From CAYWBW01 sp964456745 (lineage in GTDB: Bacteria > Patescibacteriota > Gracilibacteria > GCA-2401425 > JAJOLG01), in the NCBI GenBank assembly GCA_964456745.1, contig CAYWBW010000002.1, positions 75,254 to 139,253 on the forward strand: 64,000 nucleotides of DNA, written 5' to 3'. The first letter of the stretch is position 1. Each line of letters starts with the position of its first letter. Below, in pieces: positions 1-11,125 of the stretch. The position numbers and the translations under genes were made by a program. The notes beneath the pieces are model-generated. The model saw nothing but the letters and a program-made list of their open reading frames with translations, was not told where the DNA came from and searched no databases.

Positions 1-869
1 GAATTCTCAGCATCTTTTTTGTCTTTAGCTATTGATAACCAAACAAGTTTTAATTTGATTTCTAAAGGTTTCAAAACATTTTCATCAAATGATAATGTAA
101 CTACATATCTTCCATGATTATTAATCATTTCAGAATTAATATTAGAAAAATTAATAGTTCAATTATTAATACTTCATTTTTCATTTGCTATTAAGGTTTC
201 ATTGACTCAATCTTTTTTCCAAATACTTATATCAGTTACTGTAGAGTTATTAAAATCATCATTATCAATAATGTTTGATAATTCTAAATGAGTTAAAACA
301 GGTTCTGAATGATTTTTATCACTATGAATTTCAAAATCAAATGCGACAACATTTTTTTCTCAAGCTTCTACATTTTTTTCACTAGAAAGAGTACTTAAAT
401 TAAGATCAACATACAACTTATCATTTATACGCACTTCTATATCTTCTCAAGTTCTAATATTTTCTACTTCTATATTTTTTAATTTAAAATATCAAATAAG
501 TGGATTTTTAAATTCTACAGTCATGCTATCAACTGAATCAGCTTTGATGAAAAAATTAATATTATCAAATATAATTTTATCTTTATTAAGATTCTCAACT
601 GCAATTAACGTATCTCAATGTTTTAATGAAACAGTTGAACCTCACTCATCAGTATCACTAAAATACTCAAATTCTATAGATTTTATTTCATAATCTTCGT
701 AAAAATAAGTTCAGTCAAATTCAATTACATTATTATCATAATTAACATAAATGTGTTCCCTACCTCATCATCAAAACACTTGATTAATACCAATTATTAG
801 AATAAAAGATAATAATATTGTAATTATTTTTGTTTTAATTTGTCATAACATTTTCATAGAATTTTTCAT
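1..869 (-). CDS. Secreted or membrane-anchored protein of unknown function (C-terminus outside window)
   Basis: The reading frame stays open from the ATG at 869 to the left edge (289 codons visible), so the C-terminus is missing. Residues 1-30 hold one hydrophobic segment after a short lysine-rich start (MKNSMKML), fitting a signal peptide or membrane anchor. The rest is acidic and rich in Asn, Asp and beta-prone stretches, as in surface proteins. Many glycines are encoded by TGA, including a TGA-TGA-TGA-GGT run just after the hydrophobic segment. I do not recognise a family. It is separated by 79 bases from the lipoprotein-like gene upstream and may be co-transcribed with it. Confidence 0.7.
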
Positions 870-948
870 AATTTTTAGTTAAAAAAGTAAATTTAAGATG
901 TAAATATAAATAATATCTACAATATATCAATATGCTTTAAAGCATTTA

Positions 949-1746
949 TTAATCAGCATTATTAAGATCTATTTTCAATTTTCTATATATTTGTCTAATT
1001 TTTTTTAGATTATTATTAGATTTAATTAAATATTCTTCTCACTTGTTTATATTTTTTTCATATTGCTCAAATTTCTTATAACTTGGAATATTAGAGAAAA
1101 TCTCAACAGATTCATTAAATTGATTTATTGTTTCTGTTTTTAAATCATTTATCTCAATTAATCATTGTTCAAAAGTATCTTTACTTCATTGAATACTATT
1201 TATTTGAGAAATAATTAATAAAATCTTATTTTCAGTAATATATAGAATATCTGCAATTCAATTAATTGAATACAGTAATTTAGACATTATTATGATATTT
1301 TTTATATCAGTATTTTCCTTAGCTATTTCTTGTAATAAAAAAACAAGATCTTGAGATAAAAATCATTCTTTTAATTCTTTTATTTTATTACTTATTTCTT
1401 CTAAAAATACTATTTTACTTTGAACAAGCCTTGAATTTATATCAAAATCAAATCATAATTCACTTAATTTTTCTTGTTTTATTTGAAACTTTATTTCTTT
1501 CAAAAAATTAATTCTATTATCAATCTCAATGATAGAAAATTCTTTAGCATCTTGCTTGTATGAGTTTTTAATATTCTCATTTCATTTAATGAATTTTATA
1601 AAATTAGATTTTAAAATTTTATCATTTTGATTTAATTTAATCGAAGATGAGTGATGTGGATTATACTGAGATGCATTACAACTATTTCAAAATAGAAATA
1701 ATACTACTATTGAGAGTCCAATTAAAAATTTGTTTAAAGATTTCAT
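949..1746 (-). CDS. Putative lipoprotein with coiled-coil helices
   Basis: This 265-residue protein starts MKSLNKFLIGLSIVVLFLF and continues GNSC, a plausible but non-canonical lipobox with Cys23. The body is almost entirely helical and charged (Lys, Glu, Ile and Asn rich), with heptad-like spacing that suggests coiled coils. I do not recognise a family. An ECF-like promoter motif lies about 35 bases upstream and closely matches the motif before the ECF sigma gene at 2305-2874. I infer that this protein belongs to that sigma factor's regulon and may be an envelope-stress or surface lipoprotein. Confidence 0.7.
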
Positions 1747-1780
1747 ATTATATTATTAATTAATTTTTCTTTCGATTATA

Positions 1781-1810
1781 TTAGTAGATATTGGTGTACA
1801 TTTTTAATTT
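1781..1810 (-). promoter_or_regulatory. Putative ECF sigma promoter for the lipoprotein gene
   Basis: On the minus strand this stretch has AAAAATGTAC, then CC-AT-TC, then ACTAA. The same elements at the same spacing lie at 2892-2920, immediately before the ECF sigma gene. The ACTAA end is about 35 bases from the start at 1746. The motif overlaps the stop codon of the preceding gene. The promoter role is inferred from conservation and position. Confidence 0.5.
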
Positions 1811-2282
1811 ACATTATATCAAAATTAAGATGATCTTCTAAAAAAGAATCATTTAAAGTTATATCTACATTATCAATGAGGGTATAGAATTCTAAATCCA
1901 TATCATCTTCATTATAGAAATTGATAGGATTTTCAGTTAAAATGTTATTATTATTTAATTCATCATTAAAAACAGTTTCAATTGATTTATAATTGACATC
2001 GTCTTTCATTGAGAAAAAAGATAAAATTGGAATAATTAAAAGTATAGCTAATCATGATGAAGCAATATATCAAATATTTCTTAAATCTTGAATTATTCAA
2101 AATGAGAAGAAACTTTCAAAAAAATTATTTTCTCTTTTAATTTCTTTTTTTGCATATTTTTTTATAAGTTCTTTTTTTAAATTATTTTTAAATTTTTTAT
2201 CAATTCTAATAACATTCTGTTGTGACAATTTTATAAACATGTCATCTTTTTTGTCATTTTGTATTTCCTTATTATTAAACAT
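1809..2282 (-). CDS. Single-pass membrane protein, possible anti-sigma factor
   Basis: The 157-residue protein has a highly charged N-terminal half (residues 1-60, presumably cytoplasmic), one transmembrane segment at about 75-95 (YIASSGLAILLIIPILSFF), and an acidic C-terminal tail outside. Two in-frame TGA glycines flank the membrane segment, so with standard stops it would look like two small ORFs. It lies 22 bases downstream of the ECF sigma gene. That order and topology are typical of sigma/anti-sigma pairs. No zinc-binding anti-sigma motif is visible, so the role is inferred only from topology and context. Confidence 0.6.
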
Positions 2283-2304
2283 AATTTTTTTATTAAATAT
2301 TTTA

Positions 2305-2874
2305 TTAAAATTTAATTTTATCTTCTTTTACTAATTCTCTTAATTTACTTAATGCTCTTCTTTGCATAACTTTCACTGTATTATATTCCATTCATAATTC
2401 TAAAGCAGCATCTTTGAGAGAATAATTTTGTAAAAATCTTAATCTAAATAGTGTTTTTGGTTTTTTTGATAAATAAGTATTTATTATATTATTTACTTTA
2501 TTATGTAGCATATTAAGTCTTTTCTCTTCTTGCTCAAATTCGTCATCTGTAATATTCTTACTTTCTATTGTTTCTATTATATCTTCAAATATTACTTTTG
2601 AATCATACGACTTACTTCTCCAGAATTCTGCTAATTTATTCCTTGTTATTGAAAATATCCAAGTTGATAGTTTTGATTTTTTCTTAAAGCTATGTATTTG
2701 ATCTAGTATTATTATAAAGATATCACTAGTTATATCTTGTCAATCTTCATCTGTATCAACCCTTTTCCTTACGTAAAAGTAGATCTTATCAAAAAACATT
2801 TCATATATTTCGCTTATTGCATTTGCATCACCAGCCTGTACTCATTTAATAATACAATTCATGTTTTCCTTCAT
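2305..2874 (-). CDS. RNA polymerase sigma factor, ECF family
   Basis: The 189-residue product has both ECF sigma regions. Region 2 contains an acidic DEDGQDITSDIF stretch followed by KLSTWIFSITRNKLAEFWR, the -10 recognition helix. Region 4 ends in a helix-turn-helix (YSLKDAALELWMEYNTVKVM) followed by QRRALSKLRE. Start 2874 gives MKENMNCIIKG; the ATG at 2862 is an alternative. A conserved motif 18-46 bases upstream also precedes the lipoprotein gene at 949-1746, which suggests autoregulation. The next gene downstream is a probable membrane-bound regulator. Confidence 0.88.
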
Positions 2875-2891
2875 TTATTCTGTTTATAAGC

Positions 2892-2920
2892 TTAGTCGAA
2901 ATAGGGGTACATTTTTAATT
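2892..2920 (-). promoter_or_regulatory. Putative autoregulatory promoter of the ECF sigma gene
   Basis: The minus-strand sequence AAAAATGTAC-CCC-TAT-TTC-GACTAA ends about 18 bases from the start at 2874. It matches the element at 1781-1810 at all but a few positions, including the AT-rich block upstream. Two such elements inside one sigma cluster suggest an ECF -35/-10 pair. Confidence 0.5.
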
Positions 2921-3057
2921 GAATATTACTATTATGTAATATAATAAAATATGTGTCAACTTTTAAAAAATCTGACAGCTAAAAAACCAACATAAGATTT
3001 AACAAAATTTGCAACTTTTAATAATAAAATTAATATTAAATTAATAAAAAAATATTC

Positions 3058-3453
3058 ATGATATTAAGACTTTGAATTATTGCACTAATTTTCATAAAAT
3101 TATTATTTGTATTTTGAGATATAACTTATGCTTCTTCGGTAAACGAAATATTATGAGACAATAAACCAACACACTTAGTAAAACCTCCAGTAAAAAATAG
3201 TGCAGATGAACTTTTATTACACTATGTATGAAACATTATTGATTATGCCTTATATTTTGCTGGGCTTGTTGCAGTAATAGTAATAATAATATGAGGATTT
3301 AGATATGTAACTTATTTTTGAGTTGAAGATGCAGAAAACCAAGCAAAAATGCTTATTATAAATGCAATCTTGTGACTTGTAATAATTATATGCTCAGCGC
3401 TTATTGTTGATAATGCCGATACAATTTTAAGACTTATTATCTGATGAACTTAA
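3058..3453 (+). CDS. Small pilin-like membrane protein (type IV secretion pilin type)
   Basis: This 131-residue protein has an N-terminal hydrophobic signal (residues 1-24), a short extracytoplasmic stretch, then two transmembrane helices around residues 62-85 and 104-122 joined by a charged loop (VEDAENQAKMLIINA). This order (signal, two helices, small loop) is characteristic of VirB2/TrbC-like small membrane proteins that are common in CPR genomes. Three proteins of the same design are encoded at 49580-51271. It is divergent from the sigma operon and overlaps the end of the opposing gene at 3427 by 27 bases. Confidence 0.65.
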
Positions 3454-3789
3454 ATCATTAAACTTAGATAATCAGGCAAGTAAATCTTTATAAATTATAC
3501 TTAATCAAGTATTAGGATTTTGTATTATATAATCTATAACTTCTAAATTATTGTAATTTTCATTAACTGTTCGTAACCAATGAGTATCATATTTTAATAA
3601 ACTTAAACATGCATCAATATTCATTATACAATCACACTTGTGTATAATCTCCTCTCTCATTCAATCATCAATAAGTCAATTATCTATAAAATCTCTATAC
3701 AATTCAAAATTGTTATCAAATCATAAAATTTTAATAATTTGATTATCTACAAGATTCCATTCTTTTGTCAAAATGTGATAAGTTTGCAT
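3427..3789 (-). CDS. Uncharacterised small protein, start uncertain
   Basis: From the first in-frame ATG at 3789 this gives a 120-residue, Asn/Asp/Ile-rich soluble protein with no recognised motif. The frame is open without a start codon up to 3848, immediately beside the stop of the small ORF at 3849-4010 in another frame. The true gene may therefore be a longer one interrupted by a single-base frameshift, giving a continuous helical protein. It overlaps the end of the pilin-like gene on the other strand. Confidence 0.45.
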
Positions 3790-3848
3790 GGCATTATAAA
3801 TGGATTGCTCATGATCCTCAAAAAGATGAACTGACGTAATAATATCAT

Positions 3849-4010
3849 CTAAACACTTATTATTCTAATTTTTAAACCCATCTCTTCTCATTTAAGTGCT
3901 TGTTGAAGCTCTCTTATTCAAGTTGTTCCATATACACCATTTACCTCTAAGCAAAACCTATCTCCATCTAGTCCTGACAATCTTTGTTTCAAATTAGACT
4001 CAATCGCCAT
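3849..4010 (-). CDS. Small ORF of 53 residues, possible N-terminal part of the next ORF
   Basis: The frame runs from ATG 4010 to a TAG and encodes MAIESNLKQRLSGLDGDRFC followed by a short basic helix. It uses both GGN and TGA for glycine. I do not recognise it. It lies downstream of sufU on the same strand, with a 61-base gap, and directly before the open but startless frame at 3427-3848. One-base slippage at the junction would join the two. It may be an independent small protein or half of a broken gene. Confidence 0.45.
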
Positions 4011-4071
4011 AACTTACTAATTATATTAATGTATTCAAAATCTATTTTACACAATTTTTCTAGAAGTCAAG

Positions 4072-4437
4072 CTATTTTTTCAAACACTCTTGAATAGTTC
4101 TTAATGCAAGAACTGCACATTTTATTCTATTTGCTCAAATTTTTGTTCAAAGCAGTTCCTCAATATCTACAATCTCCATCTTAAAAACCTCCTTAACATC
4201 TATTCAAATAAGCTCTTCTGACAGAAGCGAAGCAGTTGCTACTGATATCGCACACCCACTTGCTTCAAATTTAATTTCTTTAATTTTTTTCTTGTTTTTG
4301 TCTAATTTTAAATAAACAATAATCTCATCTCAACAAGATCTATTTACATTTTCAAGCTCGCAATCAGGAATATCAATCTTACCTTTATTTTGCGGATACT
4401 TATAATGCTCTAAAATTATCTGGCTATATAATGACAT
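4072..4437 (-). CDS. sufU: Iron-sulfur cluster assembly / zinc-dependent sulfurtransferase SufU
   Basis: The 121-residue product is a NifU/IscU-type scaffold. It begins MSLYSQIILEHYKYPQNKG, the conserved start of SufU, and keeps the three ligand cysteines: NRSCGDE near residue 37, ASGCAIS near 62 and RIKCAVLALR near 105. In Gram-positive bacteria SufU accepts the persulfide from SufS in cytosolic Fe-S cluster building. It lies 23 bases downstream of sufS. No sufBCD scaffold genes are present in the window. Confidence 0.88.
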
Positions 4438-4460
4438 ATAATATTTCGATAAATAATAAT

Positions 4461-5657
4461 CTATCCAAAAATTTTAACAACTTCCTCTAAAGCTAAAATT
4501 AGCTTATCAACATCTTTAATATCATTATAAACCCAAAATGATACTCTAGTAGATCAACTTATTCAAAGAGATTTATGTACAAGGTCACTACAATGAAATC
4601 AAGATCTCACACAAATATTGTGATCTGATAAAATTTGAGAAACATCGTGAGAATGTATTTGTTTAAAATAAAATGATATAATAGCAGTCTTATTTTTTTG
4701 ATCTCTGTGTCATATTATTTTTAATGACTTAATTCTAGATAATTTCTTTAATGCATAACTAGTAAGCTTTTTGTTATTTTCTAAAAGCAGATTATATCCA
4801 ACTTCTTCCATAAATTCACAAGCTTTAGCAAAAGCAATGACTCAAGATAAATTTTGAGTTCAAGCTTCGAATTTTTGCATTCATTCAATAAGTTTAAATT
4901 TTTCTTCTGAAACTTTTAACACAACTCATCATCAAATATTTATCGGTTTTATTTTATCAATGATATTATCATTTAAATATAATAATCATACTCAAGTTGG
5001 TCATCAAAGCTTATGTGCTGAAAACACAAATCAACTAAGATATATTTTTCTTAAATCAATTTTCATATGAGCTGCTGATTGACATCAGTCAACAAAAAAA
5101 TAAATTCACTTTTCTTTTGCTATCTCTCAAACTTCTTTTATTGGTAGTATTTGCCCAGATACATTTGAAACATGTGTAAGCGCTATTACCTTGGTCTTGT
5201 TAGTAATACTTGATTTTATATCTTCCAAAGATATTTCCTGATTTTCATTTAAAGTAATAAATTTTAATTTTATTCAAATTTCATCTTGGAGTCTCGTCCA
5301 TACAATAGCATTAGAATTGTGTTCTAATATTGAAATCAAAACCTCATCTCAAGCTTTAAGATTAGATTTCATTCACGATGCAATTATATTTAATCACTCA
5401 GTTGCTCAAGCTACAAATGCAATATTTTCATGACTAACTCATATAAAATTAGCAACTTTTTCTTTTGCTTCATCATATTTTTGAGTAGCTCAAAGTGAAA
5501 CAAAACAATTTCATCTTCAAACTGATCAATAATATTTTTCATTAAAACACCTTTCTTCGTCAATTACTGATTGTGGTTTTTGAGCTGTTGCTCAAGAATC
5601 AAGAATTACTATTCAGGGATTATTTTTAAAAATTGGAAAAATAGCTTTAATATCCAT
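4461..5657 (-). CDS. sufS: Cysteine desulfurase SufS
   Basis: The 398-residue PLP enzyme takes sulfur from cysteine and passes it to SufU. It shows LDSGATAQKP at the N-terminus, the PLP-stabilising VDGCQSAAHM region, the lysine motif FSAHKLGGPTGVGLLY (with two TGA-TGA glycines) and the catalytic cysteine in CVRSGFHCSD. The usual form is RAGHHC, so the active-site loop is slightly unusual. The start ATG overlaps the stop of the upstream gene (TAATG), suggesting translational coupling with the ATP-grasp/peptidase gene. Confidence 0.93.
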
Positions 5658-8008
5658 TATTCTTCATTATTTTTTTCAATAAAATCTTTAGCAAATTTAG
5701 GAAAATATTTTGAATCCGTGGTATTAATTTGTCTAAGAATTTTCAAACAATCTAATGACACCTTTCAAGAATATAATAAATTTACATCCTCACTAGTTGC
5801 ATTTTTCATAAAATCAGAAATTTCTTGTTCTCATGTAAAATAAATTATATCTTTTGTGAAAGTAGTAAGCTTTGAGGTATCACTCAAACCCCTCTTAACT
5901 TTTACACAAGTCTTCCAAGCCTCTTTATCTGAAATTCAAAAAGTATCCATTAAATAATTAAAAAGCTCTAAAAATGTCATATTTCTTCACATATAAGCAG
6001 CTATCACACGAAGTGCTGGCCAAATTTCTTTTTCTCATTGAGCAATATTTAATTGCTTTTGAGCATATACTGCTAATCACTCTTCTGTATTTAAATATCA
6101 CTTTGTTCATCTTTCAAATATTTCATAATCTTGAAAACGTGAATTTTCTGATCTGTATACATGAGTCTCAATTTCATGCGCTATAAGTGACTGAAGTCTA
6201 TTTTCACTTATCTTAGCAAACTTAGATATATTAATATTACCTCATTTACTTACATTCATATCTGACATCATGTCTTCTAAGACTTGCACTTTCCATCATG
6301 AAATCTTGTTCTCTTTTAAAAACTTTTTTAATTTTTCTGATATAGCTTTAACATCTAATATCTTACTACTATCCTTATGAATTTTGTGCTTTTTTATATA
6401 CAAAATAGCTTTTTTATATTGATCATATGACAACTCTCAATAAATTTTTTCTGAAATTTTTCAATATTCAATAGTATCTCTTTTTTCAATTAAATCTAAT
6501 TTTAAAAATATCTCTGCAATTTTATCATCATAAAGCTGCATCATTGGATGATCAATTCACCTTGGTATTTTATAAATCTCCTTTCTAATATCATCTAATG
6601 CTGCTTTAGAAAAATGTTTATATTCAAATTGTGGATTAAAATTTGGATTAGATAAAAATAAATCTTTTTGTTCAAGTAGATTTAATGGTTTTATATAAGT
6701 AATAAATCTAAGCTTCTTATCAATATCACATAATTTTTTATCAATATTCTTAACAATTTTTTCATTAACATCTTGTATAAAACTTGAATCAATCTTATTT
6801 TTTAAAGAAGTACATATTAAAAAATTTCAAAGATGTTTTCATCAAACCACAATCTTATAATCTTTATTAGTAAAATCTTTTTTCTTAAACACTGCCTTGA
6901 TACGAACTCATTGTATACTTATATCAATATATTCTCACTTATTAATAAAACTTTTATCAATGTAGTTTTCTTCTCAAAATGGATCAATTTTTGCAACTGT
7001 ATTTAGCATTTTATCTCCAAAAATAATCACTGGTTCGTATAATCAAATTACTGGTCTTTGATCACTTATATCTGCAACATTAGAAGTTAGCTTATTTCAA
7101 AACAAAGTTTTAGCAGCCTGCATTCATTGTTCTGGATTTAGAATTTTTAAATCTCTTACAGCTTCTAATCTATTTTTTAATGGAATCAAATTACATATTT
7201 GTATTTTTAATCCAGGTCTAGCATTAATCTCTAAAACCTTGATTCATGTTTTAGTAATTGCCAAATCTACTCATAAATATCAAATGCTCGTACTTTGCTG
7301 AATTTTACTAGAAGATAGTAAAATATCATCCCAATCAGGAATTTGCATTCAAGAAACCTGCCTTCAATCAGGAAAATATTTAATAAATTTTTCTCACTTA
7401 ACTCAATAAGTTGTTCTTCATGTAGCAATATCAATTCATACTCAAATAGCTCATTTAGCCAAATTTCATTTTCACTCTGATTCTCTTGTAGGAATTCTAA
7501 GCATTGCAATAACAGGTACAAAATTAAAAACAATTACTCTTACATCAGGTAATCCTCATTTTTCTATAAATGATTTAAATATTTCATGTGAATCTAAAGC
7601 CTCTTCTATAAGTGCGATATCATGAGTTCATGAAATAGCATATTTTCAATCTAAAATAGACACTATGTGTAGATAAAAATCTTCCCATGAAATATATTCT
7701 CAAGTTATCTTAATGAAACCATTTTTCTTTTTATCCATTATCACTATGATTCCCTCTCATCAAAAACCTCTATTTGGCTTAATAACAAAACTACTTGGAA
7801 GTGATTTATAATCAAAATTATCTAAATCACTTATTGTTTTTATAGTTCTAAAAAGCTTTGCAACTCATATGCCTCGTGAATTTAAAAAATTCTTTGTATA
7901 AAGCTTATCATCTGCAAAATGCTTTGAAACTTTAGAATTGTACTTTGAAATATATACATTTCTTGCGTTCATTCATAAAACCCCCGATAATTTTTCAATA
8001 AAAGACAT
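5657..8008 (-). CDS. Fusion of RimK-like ATP-grasp ligase and DUF1704/MATCAP-type metallopeptidase
   Basis: The 783-residue protein has two catalytic parts. Residues ~1-300 form an ATP-grasp fold of the alpha-L-glutamate ligase-like group: KPNRGFGGEGI for nucleotide binding and VLEINARPGLKIQICN for metal and phosphate binding. Residues ~400-783 match the DUF1704 family (tyrosine carboxypeptidase/MATCAP-like), with HEIETH at 611-616 and TEEGLAVY about 30 residues on, the expected zinc ligands and glutamate, plus RGLSDTS and FTKDIIYF. A ligase and a peptidase in one chain suggest making and trimming a peptide modification. It directly abuts the 7TM gene at 8009 and overlaps sufS. Confidence 0.82.
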
Positions 8009-9580
8009 TTATTCTTGTAGTCAATCTTTCAGAAGTTCCCTAAACTTAAAATACTCAGACAACCTAAGCCCCTTATATTTTCATACTAAAATATTCAATA
8101 AAAGAGGTATAAATACCACCTCAGGCATTGATATAATCAAATTATTTAATGGAAACCAATTTACTAATAAAAAAGCAATAACTGAAATTACAACAGTTTG
8201 AATTGTAGATATAAATGCATAAACAGAACCATCTTCCAACTGAGCTCACATAAATTTTTCAGAAATCCTAGACATGATAATCATAGGAAAAATTGTAGTA
8301 CTAAGCGATATTTCTATTTCAAATTCAACAAATATCCAAATTAATACAATATATGACAATGCAATTGAAGTAAGCATGAGTGAAGATTTTGGTATAAAAG
8401 GAATTTCAATATTTTCAATAACCTTTCTTACTAAATAAGAAACAAATAAAATACTACATAAAACTATAAGTCAAAAATTCAGTCAGAGTACAAAAAATGA
8501 AAGTGAAATAAGTGTTGGTAAATATATTCAAAAAGCAGATAGTCAAAATACATGTCTTGAAAGCACAATGAAAAATGAAATAAAAGGAAAGGCTAAAAGT
8601 AAATATAAAGCAGGCATTGGAACTCATTTTCAAACCAAATATGATATTAAATTTGAAAATACCAACAAGCTACTTTTTTTAAACTTTTCATCAATTTCAA
8701 AATACTCTACCGCTCTACTATTTAATATTAACTTAAGATTTTCAACTCATTCATAATTTTGAAATATCGGATTTAAAGCTTCAATTCTTGTTATTAAAAA
8801 TCTAGACACTCATAATGTGTTAAAAAATCTATCAACAATATTTCTTTCAATTTCTAAATTTCATTCAGATATTTTTACAAACAACTTATCTTTAAAAGAT
8901 CAACCCAATCAAGAGTTAGACTTTTTCATAAACTCACTAAAAACTCAAAGTCACCATGAATTTTTTGTATCAAAAAGTATAATTTGTGAATCATCTATAT
9001 AATCTTTATTTTCATAAAAACTTTCAATTAAACTTTCATTGCTTGATAGGGAAGCAAGATCTTTAGAATATTTTATAACCCTTAACCATATTCAATCATT
9101 TGCTGCCTGGTTAACTATATTAGAAAGTCATGAATCAACATCCCGATCTGTTATGAATAGAGCTTTTGACCTATATGCTATAACATATTTTTTTACATTT
9201 GAAGTTTCTGTTCACTGACTAACAGATAAACCAATCTCCTTTCTTCAAATATCATCAAAGACAAATTTAACTTTTTCTCACCATTTAGTAACTCAATTAA
9301 TATTCCACTTATAAGTTGTATCTTTTCAAGTCATCAATAAAGATGATGAAGCATTTAATTTTATTTCTTCTCATCTTTTTACATAACCATCAACAGATAT
9401 AACTGCAGTAATCAAAGCATCTTTATACTGCTCTTTTTTTATTATAATCTCTTCTGACTGAGCACCTTCCTCTACACTAGAGCCAGCGTCATTTGTAAGA
9501 TCAATAATTTCACTTTCGCTATTAACGACAAATGAAAAATTTAATAATAAAATCAGGATAATTAAATATATTTTTTTCAT
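8009..9580 (-). CDS. Signal peptide, extracytoplasmic domain and C-terminal multi-TM protein (inactive transglutaminase/7TM type)
   Basis: The 523-residue protein starts with a clear signal peptide (MKKIYLIILILLLNFSFVVNS), followed by about 230 mixed residues. About seven transmembrane helices fill the C-terminal half, ending in a cytoplasmic FKFRELL-type tail. In proteobacteria, 7TM proteins fused to an inactive transglutaminase-like domain sit beside ATP-grasp alpha-L-glutamate ligase-like genes; the order here is the same. Its stop is immediately adjacent to the ATG of the ATP-grasp/peptidase gene. I infer one membrane-associated peptide-modifying system. The transglutaminase part is too divergent for me to confirm. 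Confidence 0.62.
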
Positions 9581-9703
9581 AAAAAGATTGTTTCAAGTAA
9601 TATTATATTTAATAAAACGGCAAGATAAAGTAAAAACTATCTGAATTCTTCTTTAAGTTTCAATTGTGAACTTATTTTTCTTTAAAAAAAATTGTCTCAA
9701 ATC

Positions 9704-10948
9704 CTAGCCTACCTCTATAAACTGCGAAACTCAATTAGCTAACACGTTAGTCTTTAAAGTTTTTTCTAAAACTATTTTGTCATGAATAAGCCAATGTTTT
9801 CATGTTACTAAATATGCTGAAAATCAAAATCTACCGAAAAGGTCTTTTATAGCCAAGCAGTCAACATCATCAAAATTTCTGACCCGAATTCAAGAAAAAT
9901 TAAAATTATCTACTATTTCTTTTTTATTTCATTTTAAATATTTATAAGTAACTGATCATTTTTTCAAAAAAAATGTTTCCTTTTCAAAATTTGAAAGCTC
10001 TCAATTAAATATCAATTCTTCTAATAGAATAAAATCATCTTCATCAAGATTATTAATTCCATAAAATCTAAATTTACCAAATTCAAAATCTGAAATTCAA
10101 ATCTTATTTCAAATAGCATTTTTAATTGAAACAGCCTCATTGTCTGTAATAGTTAATTTGATATAAATTTCAATATCAAAAGATTCCTTCTCTTTTATTG
10201 AGATAGATTTTCCAAGCTTAAATTTTCCATCTTTTAATCATATATAATTTCACTTCTTTATAAACTCCCCCATACTTCTAAAAATATCATATCAATCTTC
10301 AATTCTCTCTGGATGAGGCATTATAGCCATAACATTTCATCTTAAATTTGAAACTCATGCAGCATTTAAATCAGATCAATTAGGATTTATAGGAAAAAAA
10401 TCATCAACATTTCAATCTTTATCAGAATATTGAAAAACAAGTTTTACATCATCAAGACTTGAAATCAAAAACCTTCACTCGGCATGAGCAAGCGGAATTT
10501 GCATTATTTTATCAAAATCGTTAAAAGCTGTTTTAGCATCACTGTTAGTTTTTAAAAAAGTCCAAATATTATAAAATCAAATTCAAAGTAAGTGCCCATC
10601 TTTATCAATTCTCTTATTTTCAGAAAGAGCAATTCTCGGACCAATCGAATCTGTAAGCAATCATGATTCAACCAATATTTGTGCTCAATTACAAATTCAA
10701 AGTATAGGTTTTCCTTCCACTGATGCCTTTCTTAGAATATCAATAATTGGATAAGCAGAAGCAATAACTCAAGATCTTCATCTATCCTCAAAAGAAAAAC
10801 CTCAAGCAATAATATATCAATCTAAATTCTCTAGTTTTTCCACACTCTCATTCCATAAAAAAATTTCTGCGTCTAGTCAGACATCATTAAGAGCTTTTTG
10901 TGTCTCAGATTCACAATTAGTTCATGGGAACGATATTACTCAAATCAT
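9704..10948 (-). CDS. purQ: Phosphoribosylformylglycinamidine synthase glutaminase-like subunit with C-terminal extension
   Basis: Residues 1-260 match PurQ, the class I glutaminase that supplies ammonia for FGAM synthesis. It begins MIGVISFPGTNCE and has the nucleophile C86 in GICNGAQ and the His/Glu pair in MAIMPHPERIEDGYD. PurQ is normally about 220-270 residues; this protein has 414. The extra ~150 residues (from about 270) have an alpha/beta pattern and could hold a PurS-like or PurL N-terminal-like domain, but I cannot prove it. No purL or other purine gene is in the window, so its role in de novo purine synthesis is uncertain. It is divergent from comEC. Confidence 0.8.
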
Positions 10949-11125
10949 AGTATAAATATTATATATTTTGAGACTAGCTGAGAAAAAAAGTAAATCAATG
11001 GATGATTTCTTAACGAAAATTTAACAGCAAACTAATATTATATTGTTCTATTTATTTGATGAATTATATAATTTTAATATACCTATCTACCTATATATAG
11101 CCCAATTAAGCCATAAAATCAATAC

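Noticed and set aside
7938..8201. Plus-strand ORF of 87 residues
   Set aside because: Antisense to the junction of the 7TM and ATP-grasp genes, both complete in the minus strand.
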